A stretch of 13,325 nucleotides of DNA from the NCBI GenBank assembly GCA_948874605.1, contig CAQRXS010000025.1, positions 1 through 13,325 on the forward strand, read 5' to 3'. Below the pieces are notes generated by a model, which saw only the letters and a list, made by a program, of their open reading frames with translations, searched no databases and had not been told where the DNA came from. Of the stretch, positions 5,064 through 13,325 are shown in pieces. How positions within the stretch are numbered: position 1 is the stretch's first letter; every line of letters starts with the position of its first letter. The translations under genes were made by a program, and so were the position numbers. The DNA is from an uncultured Bacilli bacterium. Lineage in GTDB: Bacteria; Bacillota_I; Bacilli_A; RF39; UBA660.

Positions 5064-7172
5064 ATGACAGTAAAAGAATATGCAGAAAGCGTTTCCATGA
5101 GTGTTGCAGAAATACTAAAAAAATGTGAAACATTAGGGATAGATGTAAAAACAAAAGATGATGAGCTAACAGACGATGATGTAATTAATCTAGATTTTGC
5201 GACAAATCTAATTAGTTCTGATAGCGAATCAACCTATGAAGATGAGGATTCCATCGATGAAGTTGTAGAGGATTTAGTGGCAAGCACAAATGTTCATACA
5301 ATGAATCCAGAGACTAAAAAGCAAAAATTAAAAAAGAAAAGTGAAATAGAATCTAGCAAATCCGAATACTTCAGCAAAAGAAAAGAAATGTATAAGCACA
5401 AAAATAAATTAATGACAAATCAAACTGCTGAAGACGTTATCCTTTATAAAAATGGAATGACTGTTTCCGATTTAGCAGAAGCTCTAAATATTAGTGGTAC
5501 AGATATCATCAAAAAACTAATGGGTCTTGGTGTCATGGTAACATTAAATCAAGCAGTAGATTTTGAGTCTGCTGAAATAATCGTTGTAGATTATGGAAAA
5601 ACACTAAAAAAAGAAGAAACGCAAGATATATCAAACTTTGAAGAATTTGAAGTAAACGATGCGGAAGGTGACTTAGTTTTACGACCTGCTGTAGTTACAA
5701 TTATGGGACATGTAGATCATGGAAAAACAACGCTTTTAGATTACATCCGTAACAGTAAGGTAGTCGATAAAGAATTTGGGGGCATCACGCAACATATTGG
5801 AGCTTACCAAATAGAACATAACAATCAAAAAATAACATTCATAGATACTCCAGGACATGCTGCATTTACAGAAATGAGAGCTCGTGGAGCAAGTGTCACG
5901 GATATAGTTATTATCATTGTTGCTGCAGATGATGGTGTAATGCCTCAAACTAAAGAAGCAATAGATCATGCTAAAAGTGCTGGAGTTCCAATTATCGTTG
6001 CGGTAAATAAAATCGATAAACCAAACAAAAACATCGATAGAGTAATGCAAGAAATGAGTGAAAACGGAATAACTCCAGAAGCATGGGGAGGAGACATACC
6101 ATTCGTCAATATTTCCGCTGTAACAGGAGAAGGTATAGACTTATTATTAGAAACAATTCAAATTATAAGTGAAGTAAATGATTATAAAGCAAATCCAAAT
6201 CGTTATGCCATAGGAACTGTAATCGAGTCGAAAGTAGATAAAAATATCGGTGGTGTAGCATCTCTATTGATTCAAAACGGAACCCTTCGTTTAGGAGATC
6301 CAGTTGTAGTTGGAACCTTTTTTGGACGGATTCGTACTATGAAAAATGATATGGGAGAATCGATTGTCGAAGCAGGACCTTCAACTCCAGTAGAAGTAAC
6401 AGGTATATCAGACAATCCAAGCGCCGGAGATAAATTTATGGCCTTTGAAACAGAAAGTGAAGCTAAATCTGTCGCAAGCAAAAGGGCCGATGCGAAAAAA
6501 ATGCAAAAAAATAAAAAAGAAGTAGTTACGCTAGATGATTTATTTGCCAAAATTAAATCTGGGCAAAAAGAAATAAATGTTGTTTTAAAAGCGGATGTAA
6601 GAGGGTCTGAAGAAGCCGTAAAAAGCTCTCTTGAAAAAATTGATGTCGAAGGTGTACGCGTAAATGTTATTCGAAGTGGCATCGGAACAATTACAGAAAG
6701 TGATGTAGTTTTAGCCAATGCTTCAAATGCAATCATTATCGGGTTCAATGTTATGCCGTCTTCTATTACTCGTGAAGTAGCAAAAGAATATAGTGTAGAT
6801 ATTCGTCTTTATACAATCATTTATAAAGCCATTGAAGAAATGGAACTAGCTATGAAAGGTTTATTAGACCCAGAGTTTGAAGAAAAAATCTTGGGAAGTG
6901 CAGAAATAAGAAAAATATTTACTTTCTCAAAAGTTGGAAAAATTGCTGGTGTATATGTAAGTGAAGGGTTAATGAAAAATGGAGCAAATGCTCGAGTTAT
7001 CAGAGATGGTGTTATCATATATGATGGTCGCATCGCTTCAATTCAAAGAGAAAAAGATCAAGCAAAAGAAGTAAAAAAAGGCTTCGAATGCGGAATTACT
7101 TTAGAAAACTATACCGATATTAAAGAAGGAGATATCATCGAAAACTATGAGATGGTAGAAGTGAAAAGATGA
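5064..7172 (+). CDS. infB: Translation initiation factor IF-2
   Basis: IF-2 is the GTPase that recruits fMet-tRNA to the 30S subunit and promotes subunit joining. The 702-residue product has two IF2_N helical modules (residues 1-45 and about 122-175), joined by a short charged linker rich in Glu/Asp and then Lys. The GTPase domain follows: GHVDHGKT (215-222), [15 protein letters not shown] (261-265), NKID (315-318) and a [11 protein letters not shown]5 loop. Domains II, III and IV follow to the end, with the C-terminal fMet-binding barrel recognisable in [17 protein letters not shown]. The length is near that of Bacillus IF-2. An AAAGGA site precedes the ATG. The stop overlaps the start of rbfA (ATGA), implying coupled translation. 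Confidence 0.98.
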   Translation: MTVKEYAESVSMSVAEILKKCETLGIDVKTKDDELTDDDVINLDFATNLISSDSESTYEDEDSIDEVVEDLVASTNVHTMNPETKKQKLKKKSEIESSKSEYFSKRKEMYKHKNKLMTNQTAEDVILYKNGMTVSDLAEALNISGTDIIKKLMGLGVMVTLNQAVDFESAEIIVVDYGKTLKKEETQDISNFEEFEVNDAEGDLVLRPAVVTIMGHVDHGKTTLLDYIRNSKVVDKEFGGITQHIGAYQIEHNNQKITFIDTPGHAAFTEMRARGASVTDIVIIIVAADDGVMPQTKEAIDHAKSAGVPIIVAVNKIDKPNKNIDRVMQEMSENGITPEAWGGDIPFVNISAVTGEGIDLLLETIQIISEVNDYKANPNRYAIGTVIESKVDKNIGGVASLLIQNGTLRLGDPVVVGTFFGRIRTMKNDMGESIVEAGPSTPVEVTGISDNPSAGDKFMAFETESEAKSVASKRADAKKMQKNKKEVVTLDDLFAKIKSGQKEINVVLKADVRGSEEAVKSSLEKIDVEGVRVNVIRSGIGTITESDVVLANASNAIIIGFNVMPSSITREVAKEYSVDIRLYTIIYKAIEEMELAMKGLLDPEFEEKILGSAEIRKIFTFSKVGKIAGVYVSEGLMKNGANARVIRDGVIIYDGRIASIQREKDQAKEVKKGFECGITLENYTDIKEGDIIENYEMVEVKR

Positions 7173-7519
7173 ATGATATAAAAAGAAATCGTATTAATAG
7201 TGAGTTAGTTCGTACCATAAGTGAAATTTTATTACTCGAAAGTAACGATGAATTTTTCAAATCCGTTACAATAACTTCTGCTGATGTTTCAAACGACCTC
7301 TCTTTTGCAAAAATATATTTTACAACAATAAATGAAGTAGAGAAAAAAGAAGCAGAAAAAGAAATGAATGAAGCAAGTGATTTCTTCCGGAAATTTGTTG
7401 CCGAGAAAATGGATTTAAGACAAACGCCAAAATTAAAATTTTACTATGATGAATCTATTGAATATGGCAATAAAATTGAAGGTATCTTAAAAAAAATTCA
7501 TGAGAGTGAGGAAAATTAA
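7169..7519 (+). CDS. rbfA: Ribosome-binding factor A
   Basis: RbfA binds the 30S subunit and helps mature the 5' end of 16S rRNA, notably in the cold. The 116-residue length is typical. The N-terminal RINSELVRTISEILLLE helix, VTITSADVSNDLSFAKIYFT strand region and LRQTPKLKFYYDESIEYGNKI match the KH-fold core of the family, with a short charged tail. It overlaps infB by four bases and ends directly against the next ATG, so it sits firmly in the operon. IF-2 and RbfA are commonly co-encoded. Confidence 0.97.
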   Translation: MNDIKRNRINSELVRTISEILLLESNDEFFKSVTITSADVSNDLSFAKIYFTTINEVEKKEAEKEMNEASDFFRKFVAEKMDLRQTPKLKFYYDESIEYGNKIEGILKKIHESEEN

Positions 7520-8062
7520 ATGGAGTTAGTAGATGTTTTAGATAAAAATGGTATAGCCACAGGAGAAGTTGCAACAAGAAAAGAAGTTCATGAAAATGGC
7601 TTATGGCACCGCGCAATCATAGTTGCCATTGTGAACAGAGATAATGAGTTATTAATTCAGCAAAGAGCCTTAGACAAAGAAAAAAATGCTGGTATGTGGG
7701 ATATATCTGTAGCAGGACATTTATCTGCAGGTCAAGATTCCCTTTCGGCAGCTGCACGTGAAATTAATGAAGAAGTAAGTGTCAATTTAGGTGCTAATGT
7801 GGATGTGAAAGAATTTCGCTTTATGACTTCTTTTCGAAGTGAAATACAATACAAAGAAAATTTTATCGAAAGACAATTCTATGATTTCTTCATTTTAAGA
7901 AGAGAAAATATGGATCCAAAAGATATTACGTTCCAAAAAAGTGAAGTAAACGCGATAAAATTTGTAAGATTAAGTGAACTTAACAAAATGCGTGAAAATC
8001 ATGAATTAGTAGATAGAGAAAATGTTTATGATGTGCTAGTTTCTTATTTATTTCGTATGTAA
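7520..8062 (+). CDS. NUDIX hydrolase (IPP-isomerase-like/YfcD-type)
   Basis: NUDIX enzymes cleave nucleoside diphosphates linked to another moiety. The 180-residue protein opens with a DVLDKNGIATGEVATRKEVHENGLWHRA segment typical of the YfcD/isopentenyl-diphosphate-isomerase-like branch (segment at residues 5-32). The NUDIX box spans residues 66-88 and keeps the metal-binding core REINEE (80-85). Two box positions deviate: the first conserved Glu is Gln72, and the Gly after EE is Ser87. Substrate cannot be told; nothing else points to isoprenoid metabolism. The ATG follows the rbfA stop with no gap, behind GAGTGAGGAA, so it is the last gene of the operon before a terminator. Its presence among ribosome-maturation genes may reflect nucleotide housekeeping, but that is speculation. 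Confidence 0.9.
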   Translation: MELVDVLDKNGIATGEVATRKEVHENGLWHRAIIVAIVNRDNELLIQQRALDKEKNAGMWDISVAGHLSAGQDSLSAAAREINEEVSVNLGANVDVKEFRFMTSFRSEIQYKENFIERQFYDFFILRRENMDPKDITFQKSEVNAIKFVRLSELNKMRENHELVDRENVYDVLVSYLFRM

Positions 8063-8063
8063 G

Positions 8064-8092
8064 ACAAGTTTAAAACTAAGCTTGTTTTTTTT
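8064..8092 (+). terminator. Intrinsic terminator of the rimP-NUDIX operon
   Basis: ACAAGTTT (8064-8071) pairs with AAGCTTGT (8078-8085), eight pairs with one G-U, around a six-base loop. Eight T residues (8085-8092) follow. It begins one base after the NUDIX stop codon. Confidence 0.9.
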
Positions 8093-8111
8093 ATTATTTC
8101 TTTGATAAAAT
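8082..8111 (+). promoter_or_regulatory. Possible promoter of truB
   Basis: TAAAAT (8106-8111) matches five of six -10 positions. The best -35, TTGTTT (8082-8087) at 18 bases, is weak and lies inside the preceding terminator. A strong GAGGAAGTGAG ribosome site precedes truB. Since the upstream operon ends in a terminator, some promoter is expected here. Confidence 0.4.
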
Positions 8112-8131
8112 AAATACGAGGAAGTGAGTGT

Positions 8132-8968
8132 ATGAATGGTGTATTATTTATCAATAAGCCTGAAAATTGGACGAGTAGAGACATCGTAAATAAAATTGGT
8201 AAAATACTAGAAACAAAAAAAGTGGGTCATACAGGAACACTAGATCCAATGGCTAAAGGAGTTCTAATTATTTGTGTGGGACGTTATACAAAATTAGTAG
8301 ACTTACTTACTGCTTCATCAAAAGAATACAAAGTTGAAATGAAATTAGGAATAAAAACTGACACTGCAGATATTACTGGAAATGTGTTGGAAAGACAAGA
8401 TATTATAATAAGTGAAGAAACAATAAAAAAAACATTCCAGGAATTCCCGAAAGAATATATTCAAAAAGTGCCCATCTACTCTGCAGTGAAAGTGAACGGA
8501 AAAAAATTATATGAATATGCTAGAAATAACATTTCAGTTGAAGTTCCATCAAAAAAAGTTCAAATTCATTTTTTAGAAATATTAGATATAAATTTTCCAA
8601 AAATAAAATTTAAAACGTGTGTTTCAAAAGGTACTTATATTCGTAGTCTAATTGAGGATATAGCTTTGAAAATGGGCGCGTTTGCCACAATGACAAATTT
8701 AGAAAGAATAAAAAATGGCTCTGTTTCCATCGAAGATTGCTTAGAAATAACAGAGGTTACAAAAGATACTCCTCTAAAACAATTAGATGATTTGTTTAAC
8801 TATCCTAAAATAGAAATTACAGAAGAAGAAAAGAGAAAAGTAGAGAATGGGAATCGTCTTTATTTAAATACGAAAGAAGAAAAAGTAATTCTTTCCTATA
8901 ATAACGAAGCAGTAGCTATTTACGAACGAATAGAAGAATATTATAAAATGCTTTTCAAGGTGATATAA
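8132..8968 (+). CDS. truB: tRNA pseudouridine-55 synthase TruB
   Basis: TruB converts U55 in the T-loop of tRNAs to pseudouridine and also acts as a tRNA chaperone. The 278-residue protein begins with the characteristic GVLFINKPENWTS and carries the catalytic HTGTLDPMAKG with Asp38. KVPIYSAVKVNGKKLYEYAR and VSKGTYIRSLIEDIA are the other family signatures, and a small C-terminal domain follows. It is transcribed separately from rbfA because a terminator lies between, yet truB next to this cluster is the conserved bacterial order. The ribF gene often found after truB is not here; a DUF5131-type gene abuts the stop instead. Confidence 0.97.
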   Translation: MNGVLFINKPENWTSRDIVNKIGKILETKKVGHTGTLDPMAKGVLIICVGRYTKLVDLLTASSKEYKVEMKLGIKTDTADITGNVLERQDIIISEETIKKTFQEFPKEYIQKVPIYSAVKVNGKKLYEYARNNISVEVPSKKVQIHFLEILDINFPKIKFKTCVSKGTYIRSLIEDIALKMGAFATMTNLERIKNGSVSIEDCLEITEVTKDTPLKQLDDLFNYPKIEITEEEKRKVENGNRLYLNTKEEKVILSYNNEAVAIYERIEEYYKMLFKVI

Positions 8969-9859
8969 ATGCATGATATCTGGAGTCCGTGGCATGGATG
9001 TAAAAAAATAAGTGAAGGCTGTCAAAATTGCTATATGTATTACCTAGATAAAATTCATGGCAACAAAGATGGATCAATGATTTATAAAACAAAAGATATG
9101 AATTATCCCCTTCAAAGAACAAAACAAGGTGATTATAAAATAAAAAGTGGTGAGAAAATCCGTTTATGTATGTCTAGCGATTTTTTTCTAAGTGAAGCAG
9201 ATGAATGGCGAGAAGAAGCATGGGACATTATGAGAAAAAGAAAAGATGTTATATTCTTTCTTTTAACCAAACGAGCAGAAAGAATACATGGGAGTTTACC
9301 GAAAGACTGGGAAGAAGGTTACGAAAATGTTTCTTTAAATGTTACTTGCGAAAACCAAAAAAGAGCAGAGGAAAGAATCCCGTTACTCCTAAGTGTTCCA
9401 GCCAAGCATAAAGGAATTATGTATGCGCCTCTACTAGGACCTATTTCCATAGAAAAATACCTAGAAACAGGCGAAATAGAAGAAGTTATTGTTGGTGGAG
9501 AAAATTACGATGGTGCTCGTCCTTGTGATTTTTCTTGGGTTCAAAGCTTACAAAAAGAATGTGTACACCACAATATCAAATTTTGTTTTATGGAAACAGG
9601 GACGAATTTTGTAAAGAACGGCAAAACATATATTTTAAAAAACAAAAGCCTACAATCCAATATGGCCTATAAATCGCAAATGAACTTTGAAGGAAAAACA
9701 ATTCATTACAAATTATATGATGAATTTTTAAATGAACTTAAAAAAGAAGAACTTTATCATCCCGTCTTTAAAGAAAAATGTGGAGCATGTGGTGTGAGAC
9801 CCATCTGTAATGGATGTAGCGAATGCGGAAAATGTAGGGAAAATAAAAAAGAAGCATAA
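8969..9859 (+). CDS. DUF5131 / phage Gp37-Gp68-like Cys-rich protein
   Basis: The N-terminus IWSPWHGCKKISEGCQNCY is the hallmark of the DUF5131 (Gp37/Gp68) family, with Cys11, Cys18 and Cys21 spaced C-x6-C-x2-C. This suggests an iron-sulfur or zinc site, and a relationship to radical-SAM-like folds has been suggested from the pattern, but the spacing is not the classical CxxxCxxC. Later segments (LTKRAERI, VSLNVTCENQKRAEERIP, VIVGGENYDGARPCDFSWV, KFCFMETGTNFV) fit the same family. The last 26 residues hold six Cys (271, 274, 280, 283, 286, 289) as C-x2-C-x5-C-x2-C-x2-C-x2-C, a second metal-binding candidate. The ATG follows the truB stop with no gap, so the two are co-transcribed and probably coupled. 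No function is established to my knowledge; a tRNA or nucleic-acid link is only suggested by the neighbour. Confidence 0.8.
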   Translation: MHDIWSPWHGCKKISEGCQNCYMYYLDKIHGNKDGSMIYKTKDMNYPLQRTKQGDYKIKSGEKIRLCMSSDFFLSEADEWREEAWDIMRKRKDVIFFLLTKRAERIHGSLPKDWEEGYENVSLNVTCENQKRAEERIPLLLSVPAKHKGIMYAPLLGPISIEKYLETGEIEEVIVGGENYDGARPCDFSWVQSLQKECVHHNIKFCFMETGTNFVKNGKTYILKNKSLQSNMAYKSQMNFEGKTIHYKLYDEFLNELKKEELYHPVFKEKCGACGVRPICNGCSECGKCRENKKEA

Positions 9860-9899
9860 TTTGATTTGCTCCTTGTAATTTAAACGTTTATATAAAAAA
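9860..9899 (+). other. Short convergent gap without a clear terminator
   Basis: The 40 bases between the convergent DUF5131 and acyltransferase genes contain a perfect 10-base palindrome, TAAACGTTTA (9881-9890), too short to form a useful hairpin. No stem followed by a T-tract is visible on either strand. Confidence 0.4.
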
Positions 9900-10919
9900 C
9901 TATTTGCAACAAATTTCATATTCTATTTTATTGATGGAATCATCGAATATTTTTCCAAATAGTGTTCTTCTTATAAATTCTAGTAAAACGCAAACTAAAT
10001 AAATTCCTATTACTGTAAATATTAAATGAAAAATCATAAGATTACTATTCCAATAATTTTTTGTTTGAAAAATCTCTTGATATAAAAAAACAGATATTAA
10101 AAGATTTTCATGAATGATATAGCTACTTAAAGAATAGCTAGCCATTTTATTCAATAAAGTACTACTTTTTATGTGAAATGTTAGAAAAAATTCAAAGAAT
10201 GCGACACTACTTATTAAGTTAAATATTGTCGCATATGCCCAAGCTCTTCCAGGCAGAAAACTATATCCAAGTGTCATAAGAGTGCTAAAAATATAAATAA
10301 TTAAGCATTTCTTTCGATTTATACTTTTTTCAGAATATAATTTTATGTATGCCCCTATCATATATAAATTAACAAAATTAATGATGCCATAACCTCCATC
10401 AGCAATTGTTGTTTTTGTAAAAAAGGTGTGCCACAAGTAAAAGAAAATAGCATTTATAATTAATAAAGTTTTTAAATCTTTTTGACTCAAGTGTTTTATT
10501 AATTTATTGATAAACGGAATAAGTAAGTAAAGAAGGCAAAAAATTGTTATAAACCATCGATCAAATATTGTTTGTAAAATTTTCATAACTCCAAGTGCAT
10601 TAAAATCTAATTTTCCAAATAGTAATGAACTCCCTAAAATAATAAGACCATAAAAAATTGCTAAAGAATATAGCATAATAGGTTTAGAAATTTTGATTTT
10701 AGTTTTTTGACAAGAAAGATATCCAGTTATCAAAACAAAAACATTTACAGCAATAACAAACATAGATTCTAAAATATGGCACAAGTAATAATTTAAACTA
10801 TATAATTCAACATTTTCTAACAACCCACCCATAGAAGCACTAAAATAATGAAGGGTAATAACCATAAGTGTCAATATTATTTTTAATAAGTCTATAGTAG
10901 AATTTCTATTATTTTTCAT
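9900..10919 (-). CDS. Integral-membrane acyltransferase (acyltransferase family 3)
   Basis: Family 3 acyltransferases transfer acyl groups, often acetyl, to extracellular glycans or lipids through about ten membrane spans. The chosen start (ATG complement at 10917-10919) is preceded by GAAGGAAGGA and gives 339 residues. A start 11 codons upstream is possible but would place this ribosome site inside the gene. The N-terminus NSTIDLLKIILTLMVITLHYF has the typical first span with its conserved His, and VFVLITGYL is the usual second-span motif. Many hydrophobic stretches follow to about residue 325, including WFITIFCLLYLLIPFINKL, then a basic cytoplasmic tail ending in CCK. Substrate is unknown; acetylation of a surface polysaccharide is the commonest role for such a lone gene. 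It is transcribed opposite to its neighbours and has its own promoter. Confidence 0.88.
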   Translation of the reverse strand: MKNNRNSTIDLLKIILTLMVITLHYFSASMGGLLENVELYSLNYYLCHILESMFVIAVNVFVLITGYLSCQKTKIKISKPIMLYSLAIFYGLIILGSSLLFGKLDFNALGVMKILQTIFDRWFITIFCLLYLLIPFINKLIKHLSQKDLKTLLIINAIFFYLWHTFFTKTTIADGGYGIINFVNLYMIGAYIKLYSEKSINRKKCLIIYIFSTLMTLGYSFLPGRAWAYATIFNLISSVAFFEFFLTFHIKSSTLLNKMASYSLSSYIIHENLLISVFLYQEIFQTKNYWNSNLMIFHLIFTVIGIYLVCVLLEFIRRTLFGKIFDDSINKIEYEICCK

Positions 10920-10956
10920 GATATTTGAATCCTTCCTTCTATTCAATAACAAAAAA

Positions 10957-10985
10957 AGGATAACATGTTTTTAATGTTTTAACAA
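10957..10985 (-). promoter_or_regulatory. Promoter of the acyltransferase gene
   Basis: Read on the minus strand: TTGTTA (10985-10980), a 17-base spacer and TATCCT (10962-10957), with TGT directly before the -10 (extended -10). Transcription would start about 30 bases before the start codon at 10919, leaving room for the GAAGGAAGGA ribosome site. This supports the shorter start. Confidence 0.6.
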
Positions 10986-10997
10986 GCCACTTTTATA

Positions 10998-11010
10998 ATT
11001 CGTGACGAAT
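10998..11010. promoter_or_regulatory. Palindrome between divergent promoters, possible operator
   Basis: ATTCGTGACGAAT is a perfect inverted repeat with a single central base. It lies just upstream of the acyltransferase -35 and about 40 bases before the eno -35, a suitable place for a dimeric regulator acting on one or both. It matches no operator that I recognise. Confidence 0.35.
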
Positions 11011-11050
11011 AAAAATATAATTTGTAAATAGAATCTGAAATGAAAAAAAT

Positions 11051-11080
11051 CTAGCATTTAAAAAAATGACGTGATACAAT
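11051..11080 (+). promoter_or_regulatory. Promoter of eno
   Basis: TACAAT (11075-11080) preceded by TGA makes an extended -10. The -35 region is poor (CTAGCA at 18 bases), which an extended -10 can offset. A perfect TATAAT at 11016-11021 is an alternative with a longer leader. The eno ribosome site is the weak purine run GAAAGAAG. Confidence 0.5.
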
Positions 11081-11102
11081 AAGATAGAAAGAAGATAAAA
11101 GA

Positions 11103-12401
11103 ATGTCAAAAATAAAATCAGTGTTAGGAAGAGAAGTACTAGATTCTAGAGGAAATCCTACAGTTGAAGTTGAAGTTGTAACAGAATCTGGTGCTTTTGG
11201 TCGTGCTATTGTTCCAAGTGGAGCATCTACAGGAAGTCGCGAAGCTCTAGAATTAAGAGATAATGATACTCGTTATATGGGAAAAGGGGTATTAAAAGCA
11301 GTTGAGAATGTAAATGATATTTTAAGCAAAGTGGTTATTGGGAGTGAAGTAACAGACCAAAGAAAAATTGATGAATCTTTAGTAGAAGCAGATGGAACAG
11401 AAGATAAATCGAAATATGGTGCAAATGCTATCTTAGGAATTAGTCTAGCTGTTGCTCATGCCGCTGCTAATGAACTTGGCATGCCACTTTACAAATATTT
11501 GCAAGAACAAAATACATACATTATGCCAACTCCTATGATGAACGTTTTAAATGGTGGAGCGCATGCAGATAGTTCTGTCGATTTTCAAGAATATATGATT
11601 TTACCAGTTGGCGCTCCAACGATTCGTGAAGCAGTACGTATGGGAAGTGAAGTTTTCCATAACTTAAAAAAAGTATTAAAAGAAAAAAATGAAGTGACCG
11701 CAGTCGGAGATGAAGGTGGTTTTGCACCAAACTTAAAAAATAATGAAGAACCTTTAGAATGCATTGTGGATGCAATTACACGCGCTGGCTATACTCCAGG
11801 AGAAGATTTCTATATCGGCATGGATGTCGCAGCAAGTGAGTTTTATAATAAAGAAACAGGTCTATATGAACTAAAAAAATCGGCATGTGGTTCTAAAACA
11901 ACCGAAGAAATGATTACTTGGTATGAAGAGTTAATAAAAAAATATCCTATTATCACCATTGAAGATGGTTTAAGTGAAAATGATTGGGATGGCTGGAAAA
12001 TTTTAACAGAAAGACTTGGGGATAAAATTCAACTAGTAGGAGATGACTTATTTGTTACAAATCCTAAAATATTCCAAGAAGGAATTCAAAAAAATATAGC
12101 CAATTCTATCTTAATCAAATTAAATCAAATTGGAACATTATCAGAAACAATTGACGCTATTAACATGGCTCATGAAAATGGTTATACAGCAGTTGTATCG
12201 CATAGAAGTGGAGAAACTGAGGATGTTACAATTGCTCATGTCGTAGTAGGACTTAGTACAGGTCAAATTAAAACAGGTTCTATGTCACGCACAGATCGTA
12301 TATGCAAATATAATGAACTTATGAGAATCGAAGATCGGTTGGGGGAAAATTCAAAATATTTAGGAAAACAACCATTTGAAAAGAATATCCATAAAAATTA
12401 A
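11103..12401 (+). CDS. eno: Enolase (phosphopyruvate hydratase)
   Basis: Enolase interconverts 2-phosphoglycerate and phosphoenolpyruvate in glycolysis. At 432 residues it has full length. Key features: [10 protein letters not shown] and [17 protein letters not shown] at the N-terminus, His154 in NGGAHADS, Glu204 in GDEGGFAP, metal ligands Asp241, Glu287 (IEDGL) and Asp314 (GDDLF), catalytic Lys339 in LIKLNQIGT, and SHRSGETED around His367. The late segment reads [24 protein letters not shown], where most enolases have TIAD and GAPxR, so it is slightly divergent but the active site is intact. It is a single-gene unit with its own promoter and terminator, not in a glycolytic gapA-pgk-tpi-pgm cluster as in Bacillus. 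Confidence 0.98.
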   Translation: MSKIKSVLGREVLDSRGNPTVEVEVVTESGAFGRAIVPSGASTGSREALELRDNDTRYMGKGVLKAVENVNDILSKVVIGSEVTDQRKIDESLVEADGTEDKSKYGANAILGISLAVAHAAANELGMPLYKYLQEQNTYIMPTPMMNVLNGGAHADSSVDFQEYMILPVGAPTIREAVRMGSEVFHNLKKVLKEKNEVTAVGDEGGFAPNLKNNEEPLECIVDAITRAGYTPGEDFYIGMDVAASEFYNKETGLYELKKSACGSKTTEEMITWYEELIKKYPIITIEDGLSENDWDGWKILTERLGDKIQLVGDDLFVTNPKIFQEGIQKNIANSILIKLNQIGTLSETIDAINMAHENGYTAVVSHRSGETEDVTIAHVVVGLSTGQIKTGSMSRTDRICKYNELMRIEDRLGENSKYLGKQPFEKNIHKN

Positions 12402-12431
12402 AATCATAGAAAAAAACTGTGATTTTTTTTT
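12400..12431 (+). terminator. Intrinsic terminator of eno
   Basis: AAAATCATAG (12400-12409) pairs with CTGTGATTTT (12417-12426), ten pairs with one G-U, around a seven-A loop. A nine-T run (12423-12431) overlaps the end of the stem. It begins within the eno stop codon. Confidence 0.92.
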
Positions 12432-12497
12432 CTTGCCAAAAAGCCTGAAACCTTTATTTCTAATAAAAAAAGAGATTTAGACAGGTTGTTTACTTTT

Positions 12498-12532
12498 AAA
12501 ACTTTACGTAAAATAGTTTTTCATGATATACT
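12498..12532 (+). promoter_or_regulatory. Promoter of parE with overlapping palindrome
   Basis: TATACT (12527-12532) preceded by TGA forms an extended -10. TTTACG (12503-12508) at 18 bases is a fair -35. The -35 lies in a perfect 10-base palindrome, TTTACGTAAA (12503-12512), itself inside a wider inverted repeat AAAACT/AGTTTT (12498-12520). An operator or a supercoiling-sensitive site is possible but unproven. Confidence 0.6.
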
Positions 12533-12550
12533 TTATAAGGTGAATAGATT

Positions 12551-13325
12551 ATGGCAAAACAAACTTATGATGAAAGTTCAATAAAAATATTAGAAGGCTT
12601 AGAAGCAGTTAGAAAACGTCCAGGAATGTATATTGGTTCAACGGACAAACGAGGTATGCATCATTTAGTCTGGGAAATTGTTGATAATGGAATCGACGAA
12701 ATTATTAATGGCTATGGAAATTATATTAAAATTATTCTTCAAAAAGATGGTTCCATTACCGTTGCGGATAACGGTCGAGGAGTTCCAATCGGAATGCATG
12801 CAAGTGGAAAAAGCGCCCCAGAAGTTATTTATACAGTTTTGCATGCTGGTGGAAAATTTGAAAACGATGGCTATAAAGTTTCAGGAGGACTCCATGGTGT
12901 AGGTGGCTCTGTTGTAAATGCCCTTTCAAGTCGTATGGAAGTCACAATCTATCGAGAAGGAAAAATTAGCCAAATTAAATTCGAAGATGGTGGCAAAGTT
13001 AAAAGTCCTTTAAAGACGATTGGAGAATCGAAAAAAACAGGTACAATTGTAAACTTTTTACCAAACAAAGAAATATTTAAAAATTGTAATTTTTCATTTA
13101 CAACAATATGTGAAAGAATGCAAGAAAGTGCGTTTTTACTTTCCAATGTAACCATTGAGGTTATTGACGAAGAAGATAATTTAAATGCAAAATATCATTA
13201 TGAAAATGGAATTGTTTCCTTTGTGGAATATATAAACGAGAATAAAAATGCGTTACATAAAGTGATTCATTTTGATAATACAAAAAATAATATTGAAGTA
13301 GATATAGCTATGCAATATACAGATT
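12551..13325 (+). CDS. parE: DNA topoisomerase IV subunit B, 3' partial
   Basis: ParE is the ATPase subunit of topoisomerase IV, which decatenates daughter chromosomes. The frame runs from ATG at 12551, behind AAGGTGA, to the window edge: 258 complete codons without a stop. It shows the GHKL ATPase fold: RKRPGMYIGSTDKRGMHHL (residues 21-39), EIVDNGIDE with Mg-binding Asn46, ADNGRGVP with Asp73, VLHAGGKF, and the lid motif SGGLHGVGG near 111-119. The STDKRG and NGYGN wording and the match to Gram-positive ParE, rather than GyrB, support parE. The later ERMQESAFLLSN and YHYENGIVSFVEYINE segments also fit ParE. parC is expected just outside the window. The C-terminal TOPRIM domain is not visible. 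Confidence 0.93.
   Translation, partial: MAKQTYDESSIKILEGLEAVRKRPGMYIGSTDKRGMHHLVWEIVDNGIDEIINGYGNYIKIILQKDGSITVADNGRGVPIGMHASGKSAPEVIYTVLHAGGKFENDGYKVSGGLHGVGGSVVNALSSRMEVTIYREGKISQIKFEDGGKVKSPLKTIGESKKTGTIVNFLPNKEIFKNCNFSFTTICERMQESAFLLSNVTIEVIDEEDNLNAKYHYENGIVSFVEYINENKNALHKVIHFDNTKNNIEVDIAMQYTD

Noticed and set aside
9205..9411. 68-residue plus-strand frame within the DUF5131 gene
   Set aside because: Out of frame with a protein that matches its family throughout; no ribosome site.
9881..9890. TAAACGTTTA as a bidirectional terminator
   Set aside because: The stem would be at most three pairs after allowing a loop, and no suitable T-tract is adjacent.
10920..10952. Longer acyltransferase start at 10952
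   Set aside because: The strong ribosome site GAAGGAAGGA lies inside that extension, and the predicted transcript start is near 10950.
12678..12902. Plus-strand 74-residue frame within parE
   Set aside because: It is an out-of-frame shadow of the clear ParE ATPase domain.
12551..13325. gyrB instead of parE
   Set aside because: The wording around the ATP site and the later segments match Gram-positive ParE better, although the two families are close and the C-terminal part is missing.
1..13325. CRISPR arrays, tRNA or rRNA genes, insertion sequences
   Set aside because: No regularly spaced repeats, cloverleaf, rRNA signature or transposase was seen on either strand.

Overview
The window is a low-GC stretch (about one third GC by eye) of a Bacillota-type chromosome. 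TGA acts as a stop at the ends of nrnB and infB, so the standard code is used and the Mycoplasma/Spiroplasma code is excluded. The core gene order, the T-box and the extracellular Cys-containing protein at the left edge suggest an uncultured gut Bacilli/Mollicutes-related lineage (RF39-like). That placement is inference.

Left third (1-2430), the accessory part: the 3' part of a probable secreted or surface protein; a complete T-box riboswitch (about 1045-1316) whose specifier codon reads UUC (Phe); and then, instead of pheS/pheT or any other Phe gene, an unrecognised 247-residue protein containing no phenylalanine at all. A possible tiny hydrophobic peptide follows.

Middle (2391-8092), the translation/transcription operon: promoter, a terminator-like leader hairpin, rimP (only the N-terminal domain is encoded), nusA, an NrnB-like DHH phosphoesterase, ylxR, infB, rbfA and a NUDIX hydrolase. 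Genes are spaced by a few bases or overlap as ATGA, and the run ends at an intrinsic terminator. The leader hairpin is placed where NusA could attenuate its own operon. ylxQ, usually found between ylxR and infB, is absent.

Right third (8093-13325): truB and an abutting DUF5131-type Cys-rich protein; a convergent membrane acyltransferase on the minus strand; then eno with its own promoter and terminator; and the 5' end of parE, which runs off the window. eno and the acyltransferase are divergent, with a perfect palindrome between their promoters.

The most unusual signal is the pairing of a phenylalanine-specific T-box with a Phe-free, Tyr-rich protein of unknown function.
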